Under the pieces are notes generated by a model that searched no databases, was not told where the DNA came from, and was given only the letters and a program-made list of their open reading frames with translations. A DNA stretch of 32,584 nt from Seminavis robusta (taxonomy: Eukaryota; Bacillariophyta; Bacillariophyceae; Naviculales; Naviculaceae), in contig CAICTM010001273.1 of NCBI GenBank assembly GCA_903772945.1, positions 1 to 32,584 of the forward strand, written 5' to 3'. A program made the position numbers and the translations under genes. This document shows, piece by piece, positions 1-7,812 of this stretch (position 1 is its first letter; each line of letters begins with the position of its first letter).

Positions 1-13
1 CGGTCCACCATAG

Positions 14-277
14 CCACCTCCACCACCAACCCAAGCAGCTGTGGCACAAACAACAAACAATTACATGAGTAACATGCTTCGATTTCAACAACAGCAGATT
101 CAAATGATGCAACTCGCCATGCAAATGCGGCAATTCCAACCAATACTGCCATCTCCTTTCCAGCCACCACCACAAAATGGTTGCTGTCACAGATACTGCC
201 ACTGGTTGACGCATAGGAGAGGAAGACCACCTCATGATGCCACCTGTCAAACTCGATTAAATGGATACATGGCATAA
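14..277 (+). pseudogene. Copia-type Gag zinc-knuckle remnant
   Basis: After a stop at 11-13 this frame stays open to a TAA at 275-277; the first ATG is at 65. The peptide has a Gln/Met-rich stretch, then a proline-rich patch, then a Cys/His segment reading YC-H-W-L-TH, HDATC and NGYM. This resembles the C-terminus of diatom Copia Gag proteins, where YCWTHG is followed by a His-x-x-ATC and GH group. The spacing is disturbed (an extra residue between YC and W, and GY where GH is expected), so I read it as a decayed fragment. The element continues beyond the left window edge, so its size is unknown. Assignment rests on motif resemblance only. The complementary strand is also open here and could be an exon of the neighbouring minus-strand gene. 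Confidence 0.35.
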
Positions 278-328
278 CAGCAATAAATATTTAGATGCGT
301 CAAATTCATTTCTAATGTAGCCATTAAC

Positions 329-976
329 TTACAGTAAGGTTCCACAATGGACAGCATGGTGTGGTTGCAAGAATCCAAGGTTGAGCATGTCTTCCATGCA
401 ATCATCAACAAAAGTCTCACTCATCAAAGTCAATATCTTGAAGGAGATTCGGTTGTTGTAGTCATACCAGTGCGAACAATACCCATGCCAAGCATCCATC
501 ACCATCTGTCCTTCATTGGACGACAACTCATAGCTCTCACTGATCCTTTCCCTCACTAACCAATAGATGCACTCAATGAAGATGTCCTTCCTTTCACATG
601 GTTCTGGCCCCTCCAGCATTTCAGAAAGGGTGGAGACAACTTTATCATACCATTTTGGACTTTTCTGAAGGCCCCAATAAAACATGTAATCCATGATGCC
701 TGTCATGTCAGGAGGAAGAGGCTTGCATCCTCCTTGCATTATCATCTCCTCAAGAATGGGCACATCAAAGCTATTTGTGCGAACACAGCTGTACTTCTTC
801 TCGTTGTTGTTGGTCCTGAGATCCACGACGTCGATCCTAGGATCCACCACCTCTTCTAAAATCACATACTGGCAGGTGAATCCATGCCTTGTGGCCTTCA
901 ACTCATTGAATGGGTAGTATGTATTGACACTTCGCAGCCACTTCGAGAAGACTGCTGAAGTAGTTGCGATCCTCAT
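329..976 (-). CDS. Hypothetical protein, 215 aa
   Basis: An ATG at 976 opens a 215-residue reading frame ending in TAA at 329-331. I do not recognise the family. The protein is Trp/Tyr/Cys-rich, with no signal peptide or membrane segment; the middle and C-terminal part (roughly residues 75-200) looks like a globular helical domain with segments such as DYMFYWGLQKSPKWYDKV. The last codons read CTG TAA GTT, so the stop lies inside a perfect GTAAGT splice donor. If that donor is used, an 89-nt intron (244-332) joins the gene to a frame that is open to the left window edge, so the true protein may be longer. It is divergently arranged with the methyltransferase gene, sharing about 445 bp of intergenic DNA. 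Confidence 0.55.
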   Translation of the reverse strand: MRIATTSAVFSKWLRSVNTYYPFNELKATRHGFTCQYVILEEVVDPRIDVVDLRTNNNEKKYSCVRTNSFDVPILEEMIMQGGCKPLPPDMTGIMDYMFYWGLQKSPKWYDKVVSTLSEMLEGPEPCERKDIFIECIYWLVRERISESYELSSNEGQMVMDAWHGYCSHWYDYNNRISFKILTLMSETFVDDCMEDMLNLGFLQPHHAVHCGTLL

Positions 977-1421
977 TGTCGCTTGTTGTTGTTATCGAAA
1001 TGCACCAGGAAATAATCGTTGATCGATCGGAGAGAGGTCCGCCAAATTTCGAATTGTGGGAGGGTTTGCTTCGAGCGAAGGATGGGAAAAGAGCAAGTGT
1101 CCGTTGACTTCGTTTGAATTGCTGTGACATATTTGATGACATATACACTGTCTGAAGAACATACCTCAGAGGGGCGTCAGAGGGGCGATGACCTTTTTAA
1201 TTAGGGCAAAGATTGAGTCGTTGCCATTTCCCCTCTCTTCCGTGTCCGTTTGTCGACAGATTGCAGTCCTGCCCGCTCTCCAAGTTGGAATCAGGAATCG
1301 AAAGGTTAACCCTCTCCCTTTTCTTTTTCTTTTCCCTCCCCCGCGCTGCTGCCTAACCCCCCCATAATCTCTGAAGTGCCCAGTGCCCAGCAACCGGCAG
1401 CAGCAAAATTCAACAGCCACA
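977..1421. promoter_or_regulatory. Shared divergent upstream region
   Basis: This 445-bp stretch separates the start codons of two divergent genes and so should hold both 5' UTRs and promoters. It contains a pyrimidine-rich tract near 1310-1370 (runs of CT and a C7 tract) just upstream of the methyltransferase start and a GATCGATCGGAGAG segment near 1019. I see no convincing TATA box. Short ORFs inside it show no recognisable protein. Confidence 0.3.
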
Positions 1422-2360
1422 ATGAAACAGAGGACGTCTCTTTTGTTTCTGTCATGGATATCCTATCACAGCCAACCCGCAGCTTCTTTCTGCCTCAAAG
1501 CAAACTCCAAATGGCTCGCCCGAATAGCCATCCGAGAGCCATCGTGTCGCCTGTACTCAGTCGACAATATCAAGCTGGATGATGGGCTCGTCTCTCAGGC
1601 CGAAATGGCATTCTCGATCCTGGCCAAGCGGAATCGAACTTGGAAAAGGCTACGGCACCTCGTCGATCTGGCCCAGCAAGTGAAAACGCAAGAATGCAAA
1701 TCGTTGGTGGATGTGGGGACTGATCACGGCATTCTACCCATCGCACTGGCGGCTACGGCTCAGTTTGAAACGGTGACAGGCATTGATATCTCGGAACAAG
1801 TGCTCGACAATGGGGCCAGAGCAACCCACCAAGAAGTCCAGAATCATCTAAAATCGGAAAAGGGGCTCTCCTTGCCCTCGGTTGATTTTCGCTGTGGCAA
1901 CGGATTGAGAGGTCTTGAGCAGGGAGATGCCGATATCGTGTGTATTGCTGGTATGGGAGTCAACACCATGCTGAAGATCTTAGGGGGGCCTGAGACTTCA
2001 TATTTGGGCTCTCAGATCCTACTGCTTCAACCAACCAACTCCAAACCCAAAAACCTAATTCATCTGTATGATTCCCTTCAGAATGAGCAAGGATTTCTCC
2101 TGGTGGAAGAACGGATTGAAATACTGGCCTCTCGGTGGTACATTTCAGCAGCCTTTGCAAGAGGGAAACAAGGTGACTCATTGCAGTCTTGTCTGCTGCC
2201 TGGAACCAAGTTACAAACATGTTCGGACAACAGTCAAAAGGAAATGTTTGATCATTATGTTGACCATCATACATCTTGGTTGGCAAAGGATCAGAAGTAC
2301 GGGAAACTAGAAGCATCAGAACAGAGATGGCTAAGGACGTTTGCAGCCTCCCATGACTAG
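1422..2360 (+). CDS. TrmK-type tRNA adenine N1-methyltransferase, probably plastid-targeted
   Basis: The 312-residue product carries the SAM-binding signature of the TrmK family (in bacteria, tRNA adenine-22 N1-methyltransferase): VDVGTDHG at about 96-103, the acidic GIDIS strand end at 120-124, the family hallmark IAGMG at 175-179 and LQPTN at 202-206. I start at the ATG at 1422, since the longer frame from 1383 would begin with GTG. From 1422 the N-terminus is a hydrophobic signal-peptide-like segment ending in A-A-S-F (residues 20-23), followed by a basic, Ser-containing stretch; this matches the diatom bipartite plastid presequence, in which cleavage precedes Phe. The remaining domain is the usual TrmK length plus a C-terminal helical tail. 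Single exon. It is convergent with the sulfhydryl oxidase gene, about 200 bp away. Family call is firm; the target tRNA position and plastid location are inferred. Confidence 0.88.
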   Translation: MKQRTSLLFLSWISYHSQPAASFCLKANSKWLARIAIREPSCRLYSVDNIKLDDGLVSQAEMAFSILAKRNRTWKRLRHLVDLAQQVKTQECKSLVDVGTDHGILPIALAATAQFETVTGIDISEQVLDNGARATHQEVQNHLKSEKGLSLPSVDFRCGNGLRGLEQGDADIVCIAGMGVNTMLKILGGPETSYLGSQILLLQPTNSKPKNLIHLYDSLQNEQGFLLVEERIEILASRWYISAAFARGKQGDSLQSCLLPGTKLQTCSDNSQKEMFDHYVDHHTSWLAKDQKYGKLEASEQRWLRTFAASHD

Positions 2361-2384
2361 CTAGCTTCCCATGACTAGCTAGCT
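2340..2384 (+). repeat. Short tandem duplication at gene end
   Basis: The segment TCCCATGACTAGCTAGC occurs twice in a row, the first copy covering the stop codon of the methyltransferase gene. It looks like a recent slippage duplication built on a CTAGCTAG palindrome. Confidence 0.7.
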
Positions 2385-2560
2385 AAAGTACGGGCGTACT
2401 TTTTAGGAGTTACTTCCCTCAGTGCTTGTGCCTCTCCATCAGTGTTACCGGTATTCCTGTCCAAAAGGCTCGCACAACTTGCAATGAAGCAATTGTAAAG
2501 ATTTCGGATCTCGCTAGCCGACTTCTGCGTCTGCACATTATTCATTATTTACAATCTAGT

Positions 2561-4398
2561 CTATAGCGTCCACCGAGAATCTCTCTGTGTCAACAGCCAT
2601 CGCACTCTTCTCTTATTCCATACCAAGACCACCAATGCAGTGACCACCATGGCAGAGTACCGTACCTCTTTGGAAAGTACCGAAACGTTGTCCATTACGG
2701 ATGCGCTATCGGGAAAGTCTGATTCTGATTCGCTCGTGTCATCGTCGGTTGCCGCCGACGATGTTGATGATGCTGATGCTGCAACGACCTCTTGCAGAGT
2801 CTGCGGTTTCACTCCTAGCCGACTCAATTCCTCTCGAGTCGCTACAGCAATGTAATCCTCAGTCCTGGATGGGTGATACGCAAGCAAGTAACAAACAAGG
2901 AATCATTAGATGGATCCAACAGACTAGCATCCAAAACTACCATAATCATCATTGCTTACCAGTACGTCAATCGAATGTAGTCCCACATCATGGTTTTGTT
3001 GTACATTTTGGCCGTTTCGGACCCCCCTGCTTCCAACCAACAAGTAGGGCAATCCGTCACCTGTGGCCACATGACACTTTGTTGTGCCGCCGACGTGAAC
3101 AACGGTGCGGTGATCCGTTCCAATGCCAGTCGTAAATTGACGCCATTGTGCGTTTCCAACAACCACAATGCCAGTTCTTTCCAATCGTCCAGTTGTTGTT
3201 GTTCAGCTTGTTCGCCAGAGTTCTTTTTCAAACGAGTACATCGGTCGTAGGAGCAGGCATCGTATTCTTGGGTAAAGTGTTGTGTGCATTCATCGCACAA
3301 CAAAAAATGTTGGACGAAATCCCGTAGCAACTGGGAGACATCTTGTACGTCAAAGCGTCCCGTTGGATCGGCGGCGGCCGTATTGAACTCGACAACCCCG
3401 ACTGTCATGATGTGAAACAGAGTCCAGAGACCACACGTGTAGGGTGATTCGTGGAGTTGACAGGCAATGCTGTATTCGGCGTTTTCGGGTGGTGGATACT
3501 GGTCCAACACTTGCATAAACGCTTGTTCGGAAAACTTTTGACGGGATTGGCCCAAGAGTCCTTCGAGGAGGTTATGGATCCTCCAAGGAGGCAGTACTTG
3601 ATGCATGAGTTTGATCCATCGGCCCAAGACTTTTTTCTTGTTGGGGGATATTTTACCCCCGGCTTCCATGAATACTGCCGTTTTCATGGCCGTGTGAAAG
3701 GACATGTAGGCATCGGTGAATAATTCTGTGGGTTGTCGCGGCAAAAACGGAGGCTTTTGGTTGTTACTACTGCTGACAGTGATGAGAGTCTCACTGCTGC
3801 TGACAGATTCTTGTTTGACGGGTTCTTTATCGGTTGCCTGTGTGGATTGTTTTTCCTGTGGTTCTGTTTTGGTTGTGGATGTATCCGAAGTCGTCGGACT
3901 GGCCTGATCAACGGCTGTCACTCCCAGCGCCTTGTGTAGATTCACAACATTCAATTGATAGGGATTCATCTTGATGCCGGTTCGAGAGGTGCCCTTTGGG
4001 AATATCTTGAGACTTGGATATCCTTTGATTCCCTGATCTCGGCAAATGTCCTTGTGGGCCGTGCAACTGACGGCATAGAAATCGACCTGGACTCCAGCGG
4101 TCATTCGATTTTTGCGTGCAAATTCAATGTAATTGGGAGCAAACTTGACGCAATGAGGACACAGCGGCGAGTAGAATTCCACTACTCGATGATGGGGAAA
4201 TTTCTCTTGATACAGGAAATCCGGTTCCATGGCTTCCTCATCATTGGGATCAATGTACAAGTCAATCACTGAAGGGTTGTCACCACCACCGGCATTCTTG
4301 TACAAGTAGTGACTCTTGGCCTTTGCGGCCATGCAAGTGGAAGAGCCCAACAGGACGGACAGGACAAACACTATTATTCGATGCCATCTTATTGTCAT
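2561..4398 (-). CDS. QSOX: Quiescin-type sulfhydryl oxidase (QSOX), two exons
   Basis: Exon 1 is 4398-2960 and exon 2 is 2864-2561; a 95-nt intron (2865-2959, GTAAGC to CCAG) splits a TGG codon and restores frame exactly, giving 580 residues. QSOX makes disulfides in secretory proteins and passes electrons via FAD to oxygen. The ATG at 4398 gives a signal peptide (about 1-24); an in-frame upstream start would be GTG. A thioredoxin domain follows with the active site CPHC at 80-83 (many relatives have CGHC), then a low-complexity Ser/Thr/Gln linker (about 165-215), then the ERV/ALR FAD domain with CGLWTLFH from 322, CDECTQHF from 368, the WLLETHN FAD-site motif near 412 and a CPTC pair at 450-453. 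Exon 2 adds an acidic Ser-rich stretch and a short membrane helix (about 549-563) followed by KRR, so the protein is probably a type I membrane enzyme of ER/Golgi. Without splicing the anchor would be missed. Confidence 0.9.
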
Positions 4399-4540
4399 GG
4401 TTTGCTGTCTTGTGTCTTTTTGGCCTGGATGATTGAATGGGTGTTCAGAAAAGTCTTCTTGCTTTTGCAGCTGCTTTTTGGCCACTTTACCTCGGCAGGT
4501 TAACTGCCTGAGTCCTCTACCCCTTTAATGGCAAATATTC

Positions 4541-4612
4541 TGTCTGTGGGATCCCCCTGGTTTTTGTCTGTGGGATCCCCTCGTTTTGTGTCTGTGGGAT
4601 CCCCCATTTCGG
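4541..4612 (+). repeat. Three-copy 24-bp tandem repeat
   Basis: The core TGTCTGTGGGATCCCC begins at 4541, 4565 and 4589, an exact 24-bp period, with more variable T/G-rich filler between. It lies upstream of the sulfhydryl oxidase start, in what would be its promoter side. Confidence 0.85.
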
Positions 4613-4866
4613 TGAAGCCAGGGTATAAGGATATAGATAATGTATGCTGGCAAAACTGGAAATTGAAGGTTCAATAAAAGTTAGGGGTAGGAATATATCA
4701 ATGTAATTTAAGGTTAGTGCACTCAGGACAAAAACACAATAAGCCAGCAGGTGTTGTAATTTTAGAGTTACACGATCGAATAATAGCTGTAAATTATGGG
4801 TTAGCCCGTGGCTACGCCAATGCTAGCTTAATATAAAACAGAAGGTTACAATGAGGGAATGATAGT

Positions 4867-4902
4867 GGGCGGCAACAGACGACGAAGTCGGGTGTTGTCG
4901 CC
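4867..4902 (+). repeat. 36-bp hairpin, copy 1
   Basis: GGGCGGCAAC at the left pairs with GTTGTCGCC at the right, enclosing CGAC-GAA-GTCG. This copy has one stem change (ACAG for ACAC). It is followed by AGGGCTAGCTTA as in the other copies. Confidence 0.75.
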
Positions 4903-4949
4903 AGGGCTAGCTTACATAAAAAAGAAGGTTATAATGAGGGAATGCTACC

Positions 4950-4985
4950 GGGCGGCAACACACGACGAAGTCGGGTGTTGTCGCC
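4950..4985 (+). repeat. 36-bp hairpin, copy 2
   Basis: Outer stem GGCGGCAACAC with GTGTTGTCGCC and inner stem CGAC-GAA-GTCG. The outer stem contains one G-T opposition, which is a G-U wobble in a plus-strand RNA but an A-C mismatch on the other strand. Confidence 0.8.
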
Positions 4986-5322
4986 AGGGCTACCTTGAAA
5001 GAAGAATGCAATCTCAAACACGATCCTCTTGCTTCTATTTGTCTTTCTGCAGAGGTATCGCAGCTCCCGCTGACTTAAATGCTATTTCCTATTTCCTATT
5101 TTCTATTTCCTATTTCCTATTCCGGTGAAGCCAAAGTATAAGGATAGAGATAGTCATAAGCCAACAAAACTGAACATTGATGGTTCAATACAAGTTAGGG
5201 GTAGGAATAAATCATTAATATTTAAGGTTAGTGCAATCAGCACAACAGCACAAAAAGCCAGCAGGAGTTGTAAAGGTTAGAGTTACAACAAGGGAATGGC
5301 AGCTGGTAAATTATAGAGTAGC

Positions 5323-5358
5323 GGGCGGCAACACACGACGTAGTCGGGTGTTGTCGCC
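5323..5358 (+). repeat. 36-bp hairpin, copy 3
   Basis: Same outer and inner stems as copy 2, loop GTA instead of GAA. It lies in the second unit of the tandem duplication. Confidence 0.8.
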
Positions 5359-5407
5359 AGGGCTAGCTTAATAAAAAGAAGGTTGCAATGAGGGAATGAA
5401 TCATGCC

Positions 5408-5443
5408 GGGCGGCAACACACGACGTAGTCGGGTGTTGTCGCC
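5408..5443 (+). repeat. 36-bp hairpin, copy 4
   Basis: Identical in stem to copy 3, loop GTA. Copies 3 and 4 share the loop and copies 1 and 2 share theirs, so each pair was homogenised or duplicated within its own unit. Confidence 0.8.
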
Positions 5444-5819
5444 AGGGCTGGCTTGAAAGATGGGTGCAATCTCAAACATAATCCTCCTTCTTCTATCTGT
5501 CTTTCTGCCGAGGTATCGCAGCTTCCGCTGACTTATTTGGGAGAAACGCCAAAAATTCGCCTTTTTTCGCGCAATTTGTGATTGTCACTCTAACTCTATT
5601 GTGGTAATAACCTTCTATGGTCACAGGTCACAGAGCCTTTATGACGTTGAAGAGTTGAAGAGAACTTTTGACCCAATCTCACTCTGTTGGCAGGTTATGG
5701 ACAGCGTGTTATACAGCCGACACCCACATGGCCCAGAGTAAATGATAGAGCTTTTTATTGTCAGCTGTAGCCTCTTGTCAATTCTAGTCTAGCTAGCTAG
5801 ATGCTTTGCTGTTGTTGGA

Positions 5820-6848
5820 ATGGACCGCCGCGCCAGTAGACGACACCCCGCTCGTGCCCGTAGTGGAGGAGCTCGAAGATCGATTAGTCAACGACAGCAG
5901 CAACCCGCTTTTGCGGACGACCAAGATGACGATGATCACGACGACGGCGAAGTGGTGCGAGGAGGCGGCAGTGCTGCTGCTGTGCCTGCCTATGCCCAAG
6001 ATGACTATGATTCCGAAGGAGACGACAACAATAACAACGAAGAAGACGACGAGGAAGACGATGACGACGAGGAATATAATCAACGTGGGAGACGATTGAC
6101 GGCTGGAGGCGATTTGCGCTATTCCACTGGTTCCTACTTGCCCACTGCCTATGGCGCTCCCGGTGGACCGGAAGCCGCCTTGGCGTTGGGAGTACAACCA
6201 TCTCAACGAGAACGATCGGTAGACCGAATTCGCGCCCGATCCAGAGATCGACGAAGAGATATTTCCAAAGATCGCCACAGTCAACGAGATCGATCGCGCA
6301 GTTCATCGCAGAGTCGCAACAGCAACACTGGCGGCGGAAATAATAAAGCCAACGATCGAGCGGCGCAACGGAGACGCGATCGCCGCGCTTCCCTGGAAAT
6401 GTCGCTGGGAACGATGAGTATGGATGACAGTGCCTCGAGTTTTGATCAAGCGTCAGTCTATTCGACATCCAATGAATCTTCGTTTTCACTCATCAACGGA
6501 ATGGACAGCAGTTTCTCACAAAGTCTATCAGCAGATGTCGGCAGTAATACGGATCCCAAACGACGGGCGCGAAAAGGAGGGCGACCCGGGAATCTCGCGT
6601 CCAGTTCGAGAGATTCCACTTCCACTGATTATACCAGCGACCGACGACGACATGTCTACAAATCTGGCAAAGCATCCAAGACGTGGGATGGAAGATTGGA
6701 TCATGTTTTAAATTTGAGGAGAGGTGGACGTCCTACCGGTGGTGGAGATGCAGGAGGAGGAGCAGCTCAAGCACGGTCCTTGTCTCCCGGTGCCACTGGT
6801 GGAAAGGAAAAACGAGGTGGAAAGCGATCTGGTGCCTCTGCGAGGTAA
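5820..6848 (+). CDS. Disordered acidic / Arg-Ser-rich protein, 342 aa
   Basis: The ATG at 5820 opens a 342-residue frame ending in TAA at 6846. I do not recognise a family. The N-terminus (1-30) is Arg-rich, followed by acidic runs at about 33-42 and 66-86, then an Arg/Ser/Asp-rich stretch with RS dipeptides at about 130-165, a Ser-rich middle (about 195-240) and a basic Gly/Arg C-terminus with RRARKGGRPG at about 248-257 and GGRPTGGG near 302. The charge pattern suggests an intrinsically disordered nucleic-acid-binding or splicing-associated protein; this is inference from composition only. A 13-codon upstream ORF (5801-5839) overlaps the start in another frame and could dampen translation. 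The stop sits in AGG TAA AA, a weak possible splice donor, so a further exon cannot be excluded. Confidence 0.6.
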   Translation: MDRRASRRHPARARSGGARRSISQRQQQPAFADDQDDDDHDDGEVVRGGGSAAAVPAYAQDDYDSEGDDNNNNEEDDEEDDDDEEYNQRGRRLTAGGDLRYSTGSYLPTAYGAPGGPEAALALGVQPSQRERSVDRIRARSRDRRRDISKDRHSQRDRSRSSSQSRNSNTGGGNNKANDRAAQRRRDRRASLEMSLGTMSMDDSASSFDQASVYSTSNESSFSLINGMDSSFSQSLSADVGSNTDPKRRARKGGRPGNLASSSRDSTSTDYTSDRRRHVYKSGKASKTWDGRLDHVLNLRRGGRPTGGGDAGGGAAQARSLSPGATGGKEKRGGKRSGASAR

Positions 6849-7812
6849 AAACAGATCGCTTGCTTCATTCAAACTACTATACAATTGCTGGATTCGTTCC
6901 TATTTGATTCGATTCCATTCAAAATATGTGGAGCGTAAACCTATGGCCGGAACTGAATGATGGACCTATTTTTTGGACATGATAGATTTGTTCTTCTTCG
7001 GAGAACAATGTAACGTACTGTTTTTCCTGTATTATTTCCACGTGTGTGGTGTACTCAAGTGTAATTTAGGAAAGCTTGATCCTGCTTGGATGGCAACTTG
7101 CCAATCATTATCATCATGCATTGAATACAAATGGTGCATTTACCAAAGAAAAGGCATTCATTCATCCCCTCAATTTCCAATAGGCGACGGCACCACTCTA
7201 GCTAGAGCAAGCAACTGGAACGCGCCTCTGGGGCAAATTCAGGGCTCCTCCAAAGGCCATGGACCGAGCCAGCACCGTACTTCAACCAATGATTTCAACG
7301 AAAATCAATAGCCCTTGCTCCAGGACAAACAGTGGACGCCGCCGCCAAACCAAGTGCACCAGGGCCAACTCTTGTGTGAGGGACAGAGGATACTTGATCC
7401 AACTCCTATTCCTTCGTACATCACAAAAGAAAAACGCCTGGCTCATTGCCACACTCGTAAAAAGTTGATCCATCCATCCCACAATCGTGCCCCCAAACAA
7501 TCTTGTGCACCGGCGTGTGCTGCCCCATCATCCACATCGAAGGAGGCAATCATATGCTGCTGTGGGTAGCCCATCATTCTGGCTTGATACTTCTTTGTCG
7601 TGTCGTATCAAGCTGTTTCGCTTTCAACCCATAGCTTTTCCAGACACCTAGCTCCGGAAATCGAGAAGAGAATATATAAAATACATGCATCTTATCTTAT
7701 GTCTACCTCGATCCTATTCGTGTTTTTTCCAATGCCAAGTGATGCCGGATGGTACTCTCTCCCAAGCGCCCCATTGCTGCGCTGCTAACTCCATTTTCAA
7801 TGCTCGGCCAGC
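6849..7812. other. Gene-free spacer between convergent genes
   Basis: This 964-bp stretch lies between the 3' ends of two convergent genes and should contain both 3' UTRs. It has AT-rich segments near 6970-7060 and no long repeat. ORFs of up to 112 codons occur on both strands, but none shows a recognisable motif or a credible composition, and I treat them as chance. Confidence 0.5.

Larger units (their letters stand above)
4610..5535 (+). repeat. Diverged tandem duplication, unit about 410-470 bp
   Basis: Two head-to-tail units (about 4610-5080 and 5123-5535) share order and sequence: GGTGAAGCC, GTATAAGGATA, GTTAGGGGTAGGAATA, TTTAAGGTTAGTGCA, AGCCAGCAGG, two hairpin copies, then a shared 3' segment with CAATCTCAAACA and GAGGTATCGCAGCT. 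They differ by many substitutions and small indels, so the duplication is not recent. Between them at 5081-5122 is a TATTTCC microsatellite. No plausible protein is encoded. It may be a tandem copy of a non-autonomous mobile element; I see no clear terminal inverted repeats or target duplication. Confidence 0.75.

Noticed and set aside
5793..6489. Minus-strand ORFs of 163 and 201 codons
   Set aside because: Antisense to the acidic/Arg-rich gene; low-complexity codons on plus create open frames on minus.
6973..7311. 112-codon ORF on plus
   Set aside because: No motif, no credible composition, lies in the 3' region of the preceding gene.
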